This document shows positions 9,248-21,293 of a DNA stretch of 64,000 nucleotides, piece by piece. The DNA comes from Polytrichum commune. Its lineage: Eukaryota; Streptophyta; Polytrichopsida; Polytrichales; Polytrichaceae. The stretch is from assembly GCA_950295325.1 (NCBI GenBank), contig OX485803.1, positions 73,051,554 through 73,115,553 on the forward strand. The letters run 5' to 3'. Positions within the stretch are counted from its first letter, which is position 1. Each line of letters starts with the position of its first letter. A program made the position numbers and the translations under genes. The notes under the pieces were generated by a model. It made no database searches. It had not been told where the DNA came from and saw only the letters and a program-made list of their open reading frames with translations.

Positions 9248-12200
9248 ATGGACGCATCAGCAAGGGGGAGACGTCCAACAGGGGGAGTGTCTGATCCAAA
9301 GTTTCGTCAGGTTGGATTTGTGACACCGAACACCGATGTGCCAGAGATTGCTGCAAAGGAGAAGGATCCTGCTCCACCCACCAATTCACCGTTGCCTGTG
9401 ATCATCCCCCCATCTCGCACTCCAATTGTGGACATTCCACAGAAACTTGAGTCATTGGGGCTTACATCTCCTTCGTTCCAGCGTAGAGGGCAGAATGAAG
9501 GAGATAGCCCATCGGCTCCTCCGACCAGCAGCTATAACCCTGTTGATTCGGTGCTTGGTGGCGAGTCATTGCCATCCAGCAGAGGAGGTGGGTGGAACTA
9601 CTTCGTCTTCTTCTTGTCATAGCTGGATGTGAATCAGGAAATTGTATCACCGAATTGCCGATCCTGTCTGTGAATTTCCATCAATCGAGAATCTCCAACT
9701 GGGGAGTTGTCACTGTGAGGGTTAACGAAGGAATGGCATGATATGATCCATACAGGGAGAATTCAGGTTCTCTCTGTTTGATTACATGTGTATATGGGGG
9801 TGGCTGCATGAGGTGTTTTGTTGTAGGTGTAGAGCGGTTTTGTTGTCGGTATGAGTAATTGGGTGTGTAATTTGGAAGCTTTTATCAAGCTTGGGCACCA
9901 TCGTTGTTCAGGGTGTAACAATAATGGAGGTGGTAGTGATGGGATTTTTTATCAAAGGTTATGTTCGCGGGGAATTTCCCTGCTGCAGTTTTTGTTTGAC
10001 ATGTTTTGTGGGACATAGGCTCGACATCTATGGGATGTTTGGCAATCCACTCTTTAGCAGCTGTTAGGTCACCTGAAATAGCTGGAAATTTTTGCCGGGT
10101 AGAGCGAAGAGTATGAATGTGTTCTAGAAGTGTAGGATGCTTCCGTTGTCGGTATGAGTAATTGGGTGTCTGGAAGCGTTTGACAAGCAGCTATGTCATC
10201 ATCTTTGTGCAGGGAGTAATAATAATGGAGGTGGTAGTGGTGCATCGGACACCGTGGCAGATTTCTCACCGTTGGGTCGGCCAACTGGGAGCACAGTTGC
10301 AGGTTTCTCCGAGAGGTTTAGGCAGAAGACATCAGACGCAGCCGCAGCAGCTGCTTTGGTTTCTACAGAAAGTGCTGGACTGGAGAGTAAAGGGCCTGGG
10401 AAAGGGCCGGCAGCTTACTCTCAAGGTTTGCAGCCCTTGGCGGGCAGAATTGGTGCAAAAGTAGCTGAGACGGAGGCTCCGGCATCGTCGAGTGGTATGA
10501 TGCATTGCCGAATTCTCGAACAGTTTCAAATTCAGTGGAGTTTTGATCAGCCGATCCTTTTCTGAAGTGGGGTGAATTGATTGTACGCTGATGAATTCCT
10601 CCTCCTGAGAGAAATTAGACTAGGTTCCTGAAGCCTGTGTTTTGTTTTGTAAGCACAGGAACTAAAGCGTTGAAGGACAAAACATCTAAAGCAGAGAGGA
10701 GAGCTAAACAGGAGGCTGAGCGAGCAGCCAAGCTGGCAATGAAAGAAGTTGGTGAGAATTTGAAACACCGCATGTACGTAAGTACGTACGTTTGTGTGAC
10801 AGCGAATGTCGAAGACCTGAAATGATTGAGCACACGGTCATGTTAAAAAAAAAGTAATACTCGAAAACATTTTGATGCCACAAAGACGAAGGGCATGTGT
10901 TATCCTGAGTCAGAGGAGGTGCTGATGTAGCGGCTCTTTCTTTCTTCTCTCTTTTTCTCTAGAGGCTCATGTACATTCCTTACATCATAACAGGAATTGC
11001 ATGCCTATTTTAAGAACTTTACACTGTGGCCGAGAACGATTTTTTCCTTTTTGTAAAAATATGGGTATTTTGGTTATTATGGTACGGTGAGGGTATCTGA
11101 ATAAGTTCATTTTGAATCGTGGAAGTCTTCCCATGGATGATTTTATGTGGGTGCAAAGTTGTGGGGAGAATCTCGTATTTCAATGTGTCTTCTCTGCGGT
11201 TGTAATCGTTATACAAATGCTAGGATATTGAGGGGTCAGTCCGTTTTTACTAAATGTAGATTATTCATTGAAGGTGGAGGTCCAAGTTAGTTACAGATAC
11301 ACATGTTTGTGTTTAATACTGGTTGTATTTTTAAGGCTTCTCACCGTAGCTCTTTTCGGTTGATGGCAGGAGTGAAAGGGATGGCAGGAGAAAATAGTCA
11401 AAGTGGTGCCTCTAAGAATACAAAAGCACGGAAAGACAATGCACTAGAGAAAAAGAGCTCACAAACACTTGAAAAGAGAGGGTCAGAGAAGGTGACTGAG
11501 AAGGAGAAGAAGAAGGACGTTCCAGCTCCCCGTCTTCAATTTGATGATGAACAACGAGTGGCAAAGGCTAAAAGACGGTCGTTAGTGGAACAAACTGAAA
11601 CAAAGAATCGTGTTGAGCTTTTCAGGCACCTGCCTCAATTTGTTCACGGGACACAACTACCGTCTTTGGAGGCAAAATTCTTCCAAGATGATGCGACACA
11701 TCCTCATCCAGCTGTGTATCAGGTACTGCTATATATCACTTTAAAAAAACTCTAATTGCAACGTATTCGAGGGATCAGCTGAGACCTATTTGTTCAGGAT
11801 GTAACATATGACTACCAGTTTCTGGTCAGTGTGCATAATACCTTATGCCTAAACAGATGATTGGTGCATCAGTTGCTTTTGTAGTGGTTGTGCTTCCAGG
11901 GACAAAGCAGAACAAAGTTTATCAAATATTGTCTATGTTTCACTCTCAAACTCTTAAGTTCCTCTATATTCAAAGACAGTAATCCTGCGACGCTATATTT
12001 GCATCAAAGCTATGATAAAGGAAGACTCGATGGTTTTTACAAGCAGAGTGTAAGAGGCCTGCAAAGAACTGACATGGGCTAACTACTTTTCCCTTAACAT
12101 ATGCCAACTATATACCCTACAGCAATAAGATAAAGTAAAACAAATCCCAAGTTGAAAGGCTGATTATGGAGTGAGGATCTTCATTAGGTATGTCTCTAGA

Positions 12201-14929
12201 ATCGCAAAGCCTGAGTGATGATCGATCTGTCAAGTTGGTACTGGAGTGCCAAGGCTACCTGATGTTATTACAACTAATATATTTCTGTAGTCACAGTCAA
12301 TCCGGTGGTCAAACTTTTCAGTTATTTTTTGCAATGTTTTGAGGTTTTTGGTTCATAAAGTATGTTTACTGTCATCTACATCAGTAAGGAGAAATACGTG
12401 CATGCTCGTGCATCTATACTGTATCTGATTTTAGAATAAATGGATATCAACTGGGAAGTGATGCTGACTTCTTTGAGAAATGGATGTGTTGTGCTTCTAA
12501 TATTTCTTGATTTGTAGATGGAATGTTAACAATATGCTATGAATTTGTTATCATAATAGAGGTTGTACCATGAGCTTCATCACTTCCATCTGTTTATCTA
12601 CAGATCTCTAGTAGTGACATGTCCTTTCCCTATGTTCGCTAAAACAAATGGGTCTGCTGCAGGTTGGTCTACAATACCTGACTGGAGAAATAGTGGGAGG
12701 AAATGCGCGTTGTGTGGCCATGCTGATGGCTCTTCGCAGCATGATTTTAGATTACAATACACCCTCAGAAAAAACTTTACCTCGTGACTTGGTGTCCAGG
12801 ACGAACAACAATGTCAACTTTCTCAATACTTGCAGGTAATTATATGAGCTGAACATATACATGTACTCAAATTCACGGGACACTTTCAATCGAGTACATA
12901 AATATGTAGTGAAGGAATGTGAGATTGAAAATTGCTGATCGAAGCTATTTTCTGGCCTATCTGATGGTCTTTGAATTTCACACTACATGTTTTGAGCACA
13001 TGTTACGTGCTTTGCAGGTGCATGAAAGGGTTACTAATAAATCACAAAATATATAGTGTTGGATTTTGTGATAGATAAACCTAATGAGGGTGACCCCTGG
13101 TCTCTTCCTTACAGTTGGGCATATACATTGATTAGATTGATGAAATTGTCAATTTGTCTATGCAGACCTCTTTCCATTAGCATGGGCAATGCAATCCGCT
13201 TTTTGAAAACACGAATTGCGAAGGTGCCTGTGACTCTTCCTGAGGCAGAAGCTAAAACCAGTTTGGTTGCACAGATTGACACGTTTGTGCAAGACAAGAT
13301 ATTTTTTGCAGACAAGGAGATTGTAAAACATGCAGTGACGAAAATTAGAGATGGGGATGTGCTTCTTACACATGGGTGCTCCTGTGTTGTGGAAATGATC
13401 TTGCTGCGGGCAAAAGAGTTGGGCAAAAGATTTCGGGTTGTGATTGTCGACTCTCGGCCAAAACTTGAAGGGACGGGTCTTCTTCGCCGCCTTTTGAGTA
13501 AAAATATTAATTGTACTTATACCCATGTGAATGCTACCCCTTATATTATGCACGAGGTGACACGTGTCTTCCTTGGGGCTGCCTCCGTGTTGGCAAATGG
13601 GACCGTTTACTCAAGAGTTGGAACAGCTTGTGTGGCCATGGTGGCTCATGCACAGAGTGTGCCAGTTATGATTTGTTGCGAAACATACAAATTTCACGAG
13701 CGCGTGCAGCTTGATTCAATTACCTTCAATGAGCTTGGTAATTTCTTCTTGTCGGTGTTCAATTCAACTTACACTTTCCTGTCAAATACCACATCTAGAG
13801 ATATTTCACCTGACAGAAGAGGTTCCTGAGTATTTTTCCTTCAATTCCTTTAATGACCAAATGCAAGCAAGTCCTGGCTGATGTGATACAGAATGTGAGA
13901 TTGTTTGTTGGTTTGAAATGTGCTTATCTATCATTACAATTTGTACATACTTAGAATTTGGGAGATATAAGTCCTATTCTGTTGTTTAAAGATGGGATTA
14001 TCCTTGAAAGTGATTAGATTTTGCTGCAAAGATCATTACTCAAGGTCAAGACTGTCATGGTTTATATCTGTTGATCCACTCTTACTACTGTTTCAGGTAG
14101 TTGATGAGGTTATTGGCTTGGTTGATAGGGGACCCTGATGCACTGGTGAAGGTGGCTGGGCTCAATGAAAGCACTCTCGAAGGCTGGGCTGACAATTCTA
14201 ATCTTCAACTCTTAAATCTTACGTATGACCTCCAACATGAAAACCTTGTGAATAGCCATCAACCAATTAAAACTAGTAAATATCTTGTATCTGTATAAAC
14301 AAGAAAGCTGAATTTTTGCATTGCTTTGTTAATTGGATATCTTGTCATTAGCTTGTAGTTGATTCATTATATTGGCCATGTGCAGTATTGAGAGTTAACT
14401 CTCTTTTTTACTTGGTATGGTGCAGATACGATGCAACACCCGCTGATTATGTATCAATGATTATCACAGAGCTTGGCATGGTAAGCAGGCAATCAATCCT
14501 TCCTATCATCTAGGACTCATTGACTGGAGCCCCTTAGTTAATTTTTTATGGTTGATTTATTTATTGATGCATAATTCACAATGACCAGAAGATAGTAAAT
14601 TTTCTCATATATCTTTCAAGGAGATACTCCTTAGGCTAGGCTTAATTGTTCCAGACTATTACTGGTTGAGCTACTACGCCTGCTCTAATGTCGTAAAAAA
14701 ATTCCTCTTCATCACAATGCTCCTTACTAGAGTAAGAAGAGGACGTTGATAACTTTCCTGTTTAGACACCCAAAGCTGTAAAGTTGTCATGACACAATTT
14801 ATTTCTGAACAACATATGCTCTTTGAAAATTCTGATGGAAGTGGGGTGTTGTTTGCTTCTGGGTTGCAGGTTCCGCCAACTAGCGTGCCTGTTATACTAA
14901 GAGAATACAGAAAGGAACCAACAATATGA
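9248..14929 (+). CDS. EIF2B4: Translation initiation factor eIF2B subunit delta
   Basis: Regulatory subunit of the cytosolic guanine-nucleotide exchange factor that recharges eIF2 with GTP. Nine exons: 9248-9587, 10213-10494, 10659-10751, 11370-11722, 12663-12835, 13166-13737, 14129-14222, 14426-14480 and 14870-14929. All junctions are GT-AG and the phases fit, giving 2022 nt or 673 residues with no internal stop, near plant family length. The first ~280 residues are low-complexity and charged, starting M-D-A-S and D-P-K-F-R-Q-V-G-F as in plant homologues, with a basic KAERRAKQEAERAAK stretch from exon 3. The conserved C-terminal half starts in exon 4-5 (LQYLTGEIVGGNARC) and has RPLSISMGNAIR, VTKIRDGDVLLT, VDSRPKLEG, NGTVYSRVGTA and YKFHERVQLDS, ending VPPTSVPV and REYR. 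Exon 4 has a second in-frame acceptor 18 nt further on. Some exon limits in the variable N-terminal half are inferred from frame and splice sites. Confidence 0.88.
9840..10245 (+). repeat. Duplicated exon 2 acceptor region in intron 1 of eIF2B delta
   Basis: The stretch near 9842-9945 and the exon 2 boundary near 10146-10240 are diverged copies about 300 bp apart. Both have GTTGTCGGTATGAGTAATTG, then an acceptor (TTCAG at ~9911, TGCAG at 10212), then a run encoding N-N-G-G-G-S. Using the first acceptor stays open in the same phase for about 30 codons and then meets a stop. It is either a decoy or cassette exon, or the relic of a local duplication. Confidence 0.6.
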
Positions 14930-16727
14930 CAATGCTCTTACTCATAGCACACAATTGTTTTAGATTTTTGGGGGGTTAAACCAGTAAATGGGACCACGAA
15001 GTCATGGTGACTTTAATTGAGGGGGATGATTACATACGGGAAGATGACCTGGCCAACAAGGCAAACAGTTTTTTGAAGAGATTTAGAAGGCTTTTTTGGG
15101 GGTCAAAACAGATTCAATAAACTGGAGTCTGATCTGTTGAAACAATCAAGTAAACCATTATTGGTGCTTGATTATTGATCGACTATTATTTTTGAGGTAT
15201 GTTGAAATTGGATTTTCTAGACCTATGTCTGGTGATTCAAGAGAAGGGGAAGGGGTTTTATAAATCTGATTTTCTAGATAAGTCTTCGGAGATAAATTTT
15301 CAAGATAAGTCTTTGAAGTGAAGCATCCACAGTCTGAAGAATCTACTGCACTTCATTTGATTCGAAGTATTTGTTCAATTGTCAACTGAGCTTTTCTCCT
15401 AACCGTAGATTTATTTGATCATCCATAGGTTTTCCCAACAACCACAACAAGACCACAAAGGAATAGGTTCTCAATCTTGAGTGTCTGTGCTTCAATTAGT
15501 AAATCTTATCTTTTACAATCTGGCCATTCCAATTTTCCTGGAAATTTAATGAGATCAGACTCTAGAAGCTTGAGTTTAGGTCTAGGAGTCCGCATGATCA
15601 TTTTGCCCAGATGATGGCAAGCACTTGTTGAATACTCCTAAGAACCAATTTAATTGAACCTTTGAGGTGCTGCTTGTTGATAACACTACCAGGATAAGTC
15701 CCGAGATCTAGCATGATTTGGGATTTCTAGAGTTGTGCAAGATGTGTGTTCTAGGACTCATATGGTTGCGGAAGTGACACTTTGAGACCTTTAGGCATCT
15801 AGTTTAGGCCCTTTGCAAATAGTGTACATGACACTAATTATCATAACCGTGTAGTGAGATGAGATTGGGATGAATTTAGTCATAAATCTACATGGGGTAG
15901 GTTTTACCAGATCCCCCTAACATGGATTGCCACAAATCCTTAAGTCCATTGTAGTCCTTTAAGACCAAGGTATATTTGTATGAGGTACATGACAACTTGT
16001 AGAACAACTATTGTAACAAGATTCTTGGATTATCATATTAAATCTATATTATCCACAACCTATTAGAAAGAGAGTGAAAAGATAGTCACATGCGATATGT
16101 TCATTAGATTTATGTGGTATATGAGGCCAAGTCTCCAGGTAATTTATTCTAAGAATGTGTATTCCTTGACTGAAAGAATGGATTGATTAACATTTGATTA
16201 ACAATAAGAAAATTTCAAAAAGCCACTCTTAGCATTTTGACATTGACATATCAATAAATAACCTTTAAACTCCTATGTACAATGCCTTTAAGCCCACAAT
16301 GCATATTTTTGGCCAATGATTTTTATGTCACTCCATTGTTTATAATATTTAGTGTCACATATACCATTTGCAAAGAGTTACACTACATTGTTTAATGCCC
16401 TAATAATGTCAAATTTTGTAAATTTAGCAATTTAGCAATTCTAGATATTTTGACTTTTAGTAGGAAAAATGAGAAATGAGGAGTGAAGTAAGCTTAGGAG
16501 TTAGGTGTCAAGCTAAGGTTGGTCCAAAATGTGTGGGATAGTACAACCTCATGTTCGTATCTAATATAAAAATATCAATTTTCCTAAAATATTATTTCAA
16601 TTAAGTGATAATTACAAATTGATGAAATGTTATTGAGAGGTATGCTTTATGCCTTGAATCTTATTTGGCAGTCCACTACCTAAATCTCATTTTATTTTTT
16701 AGGCATTGACATTAGGGTTCAAAAGTT
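14930..16727. other. Spacer downstream of eIF2B delta
   Basis: AT-rich with no long frames and no recognisable element ends. The first few hundred bases are presumably the eIF2B delta 3' UTR. Confidence 0.5.
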
Positions 16728-16730
16728 TCA

Positions 16731-16925
16731 GGGATGGTTCACATGGGTCCCAAGTCCTAAGTCACTTGAGGTCAATCCGTGCAGTCTCAACCGTTGAGAG
16801 CATGAAAGTTGAGACTTTGCCTCCATGTTTGGGACTTGCTAACATGAAGGCAAACATGTTTTGGGCAAACTTTGCCTCCATGTTTGGGACTTGCTAACAT
16901 GTTTGGGACCCCATGTGAACCGGCC
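16731..16925. mobile_element. Small MITE (195 bp) with GGTTCACATGGG ends
   Basis: The left end GGGATGGTTCACATGGGTCC mirrors the reverse complement of the right end, GGGCCGGTTCACATGGGGTC. The flanks are TCA at 16728-16730 and TCA at 16926-16928, a 3-bp duplication of PIF/Harbinger size. The interior holds a direct repeat of about 33 bp (CTTTGCCTCCATGTTTGGGA, starting near 16816 and 16869). Non-coding. Confidence 0.65.
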
Positions 16926-17184
16926 CTCATGTCTCAAATTTTATAAGGTATGGAGACCTTACTTGGTTACTTCTCTTACTCGGAGCCCTATATTTGAGTA
17001 GTAGGTGTGGATCTAAGGGCCACTTCACACACAAGGCTGAAGGCCCATGACCACGGCAAAGGAAGAGCCGGGGACCGTCCAAGTTGACTTCACACTAGGA
17101 GGTGGAGGCCTAAAGGACCAAAGAAAAGTTTGTGGATGAAAAGTCTACATGGAGTCCTACATGGCAGGCAGTGGATAAGGGTGT

Positions 17185-17253
17185 ATGGTTTGCCGGAATT
17201 TGCGTCAGGCCCACCTCCAAGAGGTAGCCTTGACGCAAATTCCGGCAAACCAT
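17185..17253. repeat. Perfect 23-bp hairpin in the Harbinger left end
   Basis: ATGGTTTGCCGGAATTTGCG at 17185 continues into TCA and pairs perfectly with TGACGCAAATTCCGGCAAAC plus CAT ending at 17253, with a 23-nt loop. A decayed form persists in the MITE at about 28880-28935 and traces remain near 51705-51770. A conserved subterminal hairpin could be a transposase-binding or structural feature; that is inference. Confidence 0.75.
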
Positions 17254-17450
17254 GGCAGTGAAACAGCGGCAAATGGTTGTCATCATTATTTTAATATTTT
17301 TTCCAACATTAACTTTTCCAGGACATAGTTGATAAAAGGAGGCATATGGCCGTTTATCCTACATGCCCAGAAGTTCAAGTGGTTAGAGTTTGTTGTATGT
17401 GCAATTGAATTTTTTTTAGCGAAATTTTTTTGGCAATTTTTTTTTCTTCA

Positions 17451-18703
17451 ATGGCAGGATTTTCGCAAGATGTGAGTGGATCCGAAACCCAACAATGGAG
17501 CCAAAATTCTCCTTGGATGTCGTGGAATCAACCACAATTTGGATTGCACGGACCCTTATTAGGAAGTAAAAATTTCAACAATTTTCAATTGTTTGCTGAT
17601 GAAGATGTAGAGTTGATTGGTACACAAATGCCGCAAAATGTAGAGAATAGTAGAGATGTGAGCATTAGAGGAGAAACAAAAGATACTTCTAGGAAAGATG
17701 ATGATATTGGCAAGAAGAAGAGAGGTAGGGCAGTAGCTACAAAATCAAAAGGAGCAAAAAAAAAAAGCAAAACTGGATGAAGTGGATTTGGGAGATTCGG
17801 AAGGTGTAGAAAGGGCTCCAATTAAATGACGAGATTATGAGATTGAAACTCTCATAGCTATTCGCGGTGAGATGGAAGAAGAATTCGCCAAATCTGCAAA
17901 ACAACAAGGTATGTATGTGTATACTAGATTAATTATTGTTAATTTCAAAAGCATAAATTGAATGAAAATATAAAAGTTCAGATACAGATTGGGCCAATTG
18001 GGCCTTTTTAAAGGCCTTCGCCTTTGCCCCGGGCCCCCTTTCCACTTATTAAGGACTTAGAAGAGTCGATGGCGACGGGCTTTGAACCCGGGACCTCCTC
18101 GCTATGGATGAAGTCCTTAGTAGGTGGCATAGACGTACTTGTCCCTCTCTTCTAGTTGATAGAGTTTCTAGCATATTGACCTCATTCCCATTACCTTGTA
18201 TTCTATTGTATCCCATTATACTGATTTTTATTGTTGATGTAATATGGAACATGAATGAATGCTTGAATTAAACTGCATGCTCGTATGGTATCCACTCTGC
18301 GTAATTTTGAAAGAACATGTTTAACATGTAAGAAAAAATACAAGGTCTTGCTTATAGAATACAAAAATGATAAACGCTCTAATGAAATTTCAGGACATGA
18401 TAAACGAGAGTGTCAGTATTATGAGCAGATAGACATGTGAAATAGACAGCGTGCAAGTGTAGTCAATCAGATGCCAACAAATACTCAAGAGGATGACGAC
18501 CATCACTGTATGCAGACCACACAACAAAATTCACCGGCAAGCGCTACAAAAGACTAGAAGAAGAAATTTCAAGACAAAATGGAAGGGTTTTTAGAACAGA
18601 TAGTTAGTAATTCTTCAAATTTGATTGCATCTTTTCAAGCAACAACAGATTTACTGACAAATATGGATGCTTATATGGCAGCCTTAGTACAAAAGTTATA
18701 GTT
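17451..18703 (+). pseudogene. Harbinger accessory protein (Myb/SANT-like), broken
   Basis: The open frame starts at ATG 17451 (M-A-G-F-S-Q-D) with a polar N-terminus and a lysine-rich patch. It shifts frame at an A-run near 17757-17766. After a stop where a Trp is expected (TGA at about 17830), the frame reads R-D-Y-E-I-E-T-L-I-A-I-R-G-E-M-E-E-E-F, typical of the trihelix/Myb-like DNA-binding partner of plant Harbinger transposases. A splice-like donor (AGGTATGT near 17908) and a SINE-like insertion follow. Coding similarity resumes near 18320 (C-K-K-K-Y-K...R-E-C-Q-Y-Y-E-Q). In known systems this protein binds the element ends and helps import the transposase. Several breaks make this copy non-functional. 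Confidence 0.6.
17975..18135 (-). mobile_element. tRNA-related SINE fragment
   Basis: Read on the minus strand it contains GAGGTCCCGGGTTCAAAGCC, a T-arm/B-box-like sequence, followed downstream by AAGGCGAAGGCCTTTAAAAA. A similar arrangement occurs at about 43985-44130 on the minus strand. I could not fix exact ends or a duplication. A simple GC-rich insertion is the alternative. Confidence 0.35.
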
Positions 18704-20105
18704 ATAGGCTTATATTAGAATCTGTATTCATATCCTGAAATTTCAAATTAGAATTTTTCTGAAGTTTGATTTGCCATAAAGATTTAGCTATTACTATATG
18801 CATATTTGTAGCTTCTATCAATAAATCTTCATTTTTTTCGTTTTCTTTTATCAAGAAAATTTTAGTGTCTCTATCAATTACTTCTGTTCTTTTTCTATCA
18901 TTTTCTATGATATTAATATTTCTGACCTCACCTATAGCTGCTAGTTCAGCCCTCATTTCTTGTCCTTCTCTCAATGATCTATTATCTATACATCTACTCT
19001 ATTCTCTTTCAGCTTCTTCTATTCATTCTATATCAAATTTGTCTTTTCCAATAGTACATATATTGTGTAGTACAATACATGTAGCCACTACATCAGCCAT
19101 ATGCCATAATGGTATATCAGATCTTCTTATAATGATTCTTCATCTTTCTTTCAAGATTCCGAAAACACGTTCTACACATATGCGGGTGGAACTTTGAATA
19201 AAATTCCAATTTTCTTTGTAACCTTCTAATTCTTTTGCACACCCTTTGAATGGACTGTAAATCCACGGTCGCACTAGATATGCGCAATCTCCAATCAGCT
19301 TGTAAGGTAAGAATTTACCTTTAATGCAATCTCTTCCAACTTTTGTTAATTGAAACAATGTCCAATCATGCATACTTCCTGCCCATCCAAATTCGTAATC
19401 CCAAAATACACATTTTGTATCTACTATACCTTACAATAAAGCCGAATGAAATGATTTTCTGCAATAATAATCCTCTCCCCCAATTAGAGGTGCAAGAATT
19501 GGAATATGAGACCCATCGATTGCTCCTATAATGTGAGGAATTCCATGAAAAGCCTCAAATTCCTGGGCTAGAACCCTAAACCAAGCTGGACTTGGAAATT
19601 GCACAGAAGTCCCTTGCAAATGAACTCTAACCAATCTACAAAAATTTCGAACTATTTCTGAAATTGTACTTTCGGCCACCCCATATACCTCTCCTACGGT
19701 ACACAAGGTATTTCCAGTCCCAAGCCTTTGTAATGACATTGCAATTCTATTCTCAACTAAAATTGTCTCTCTCATTTGTATATTCTTCCTTTGCAAATAT
19801 AGACCTAACCTCTCACAAAGAAACTTGAATGTATTGTGACATACACGAGTTCTTTGTTTAAACATTTTTTCCGTGAATGAACCCAATAACAACCTATCTG
19901 TAAACCCTACATTTCTCTCAAATGCCCATACACTACGATCGCTCATCTTCATACCCTCAAAGCAAATGCTCAAAATCAGGGCATTTTCCCATTCTCCATT
20001 GAGTGCCAATGCTTGCATATCAAGTACATGTTGCACAATCATGTGCAAACACCAATATAAAGCTAATGCAACAAGAATCCTTCTTCTTCTCTCAATGTGA
20101 TCCAT
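18702..20105 (-). pseudogene. PIF/Harbinger (HARBI1-like) DDE transposase, broken
   Basis: One minus-strand frame runs from ATG at 20105 to 18702, about 468 codons, interrupted by four stops but with no frameshift that I could see. N-terminal region: FKFLCERLGLYLQ and a helix-turn-helix-like GVAESTISEIVRNF. The nuclease fold follows, with first Asp in GAIDGSHIPI, second Asp in GSMHDWTLF and the catalytic Glu in CVERVFGILK, then VLHNIC. So all three DDE residues are present. The stops (about 19430, 19138, 19040 and 19010) each fall where Gln or Trp fits the context, consistent with C-to-T or G-to-A change. It would cut and paste the element at TWA targets; this copy is inactive. Confidence 0.8.
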
Positions 20106-20388
20106 CGTGCTCTCTTTCCTTCCTCACCGATGTAAAACTCGAAAAAGAAAGTGAGAAAAGAAAGAATGAAGATATGTAACTAGTGAGGTAGGGTTGCCCC
20201 TCTTTTCTCACTAATAAAATATGCAACGGTCCCTCAACATGGTCCATTCTCACTTCACACTATGTTTGAGGACCTGACCCCACACAAAGTGGGTAGCCCA
20301 TCACCCTTGGTACGGCCTTTGGATGATAGTCAAGGGTCCTCACCATTCCGTGGTCATGGCCTTTGGTTCGTGTGTGAAGTGGCCCTAA

Positions 20389-20655
20389 GACTAGATCCCC
20401 AAAAGACATGTGTCTATCTATAGACATTGAACTACATGCTTAAAACATGTTACTCATTCTAGGTTTAGTAGTCAACATAATTTGGGGGACTGATGTCACC
20501 ATTCGATGAGCTCAATTTTTTTTGATAATGAAGAAGATATTCATTCAAGCCTTGAATAATATGCAAAAAACAGTGCCTACGGCCATAATTTGGATTTGTC
20601 AATCATCACACACTAATTGCGTGTTTCATATCTTACAATAAGCAGGTGCATATCT
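20389..20655. repeat. Dispersed repeat, copy 2 (right part)
   Basis: Continuation of the repeat whose left part ends at the Harbinger insertion (about 16955-17013). It shares TAGTCAACATAATT, AAGATATTCAT and GTGTTTCATATC with 1570-1900 in the same order. Confidence 0.5.
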
Positions 20656-21289
20656 AAAAGTATTCATTTGAGCCTTGTTGAACTTGTTAATTTGGACAAC
20701 AAATTCAAATGAACAATGTGGAAGCAAGTTAGTGTTATTGATTTTATAAATATCTTGGTCAACATTAATTTTGAAATGGGATGCTCTGATTTAGTGTGAT
20801 CCACACTATTCAAGATAAATGTTTTTGCTATATGTAACATTTACGACTTGATATGCAGAGATTTGTTGTTAAGTCATTTGAAGCAAACCTTTGGTAGGTT
20901 AAATCATGGTTATGATAAAAAAAACGGCATAAGTTATGGTAAATGTAATGGGCTACATTATTGCGCTTACTTCCAAAGTAAGAACATCGGGGGTAGTATA
21001 GAAGGAGCACACTACTAACTAACTCATAATCATAGGTCGACTTTGTACGTTAAATTATATTTGTTGGATTGAACATAATCTACATCTTGAAATATTTCCA
21101 ACCTAATAAAAGGAAGTGGATATATCATAGGGACATGACAAGTGTAACCAAAGTTGTATACTATCTTCTTATGTGATGATATATAGTTAGGACCACACTA
21201 AAGGTTGCCCATGGTAAGGGCATGTTTCCATGAAAGCCATTAGGCCGTGGCTCTTGAGAATCATTGAAATCTCACTGGTTGAGAGTGTC
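20656..21289. other. AT-rich spacer
   Basis: Nothing recognisable on either strand. Confidence 0.5.
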
Positions 21290-21293
21290 ACGG

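Larger units (their letters stand above)
17017..20385. mobile_element. PIF/Harbinger DNA transposon, two-gene, decayed
   Basis: Ends are GGGCCACTTCACACACAAGG and, on the reverse complement, GGGCCACTTCACACACGAAC. They continue into a looser match that includes CCATGACCACGG. Flanks are TAA at 17014-17016 and TAA at 20386-20388, the 3-bp TWA duplication typical of PIF/Harbinger. Inside are a plus-strand Myb/SANT-type ORF and a minus-strand DDE transposase, the convergent two-gene layout of the superfamily. The element sits inside a copy of the dispersed repeat also found at 1570-1900, and a SINE-like sequence has landed in its first gene. The MITE at 28783-29120 is a deletion derivative of this family. 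Confidence 0.88.

Noticed and set aside
16706-16897. 63-codon frame as a gene
   Set aside because: Lies across a MITE end and its internal duplication.
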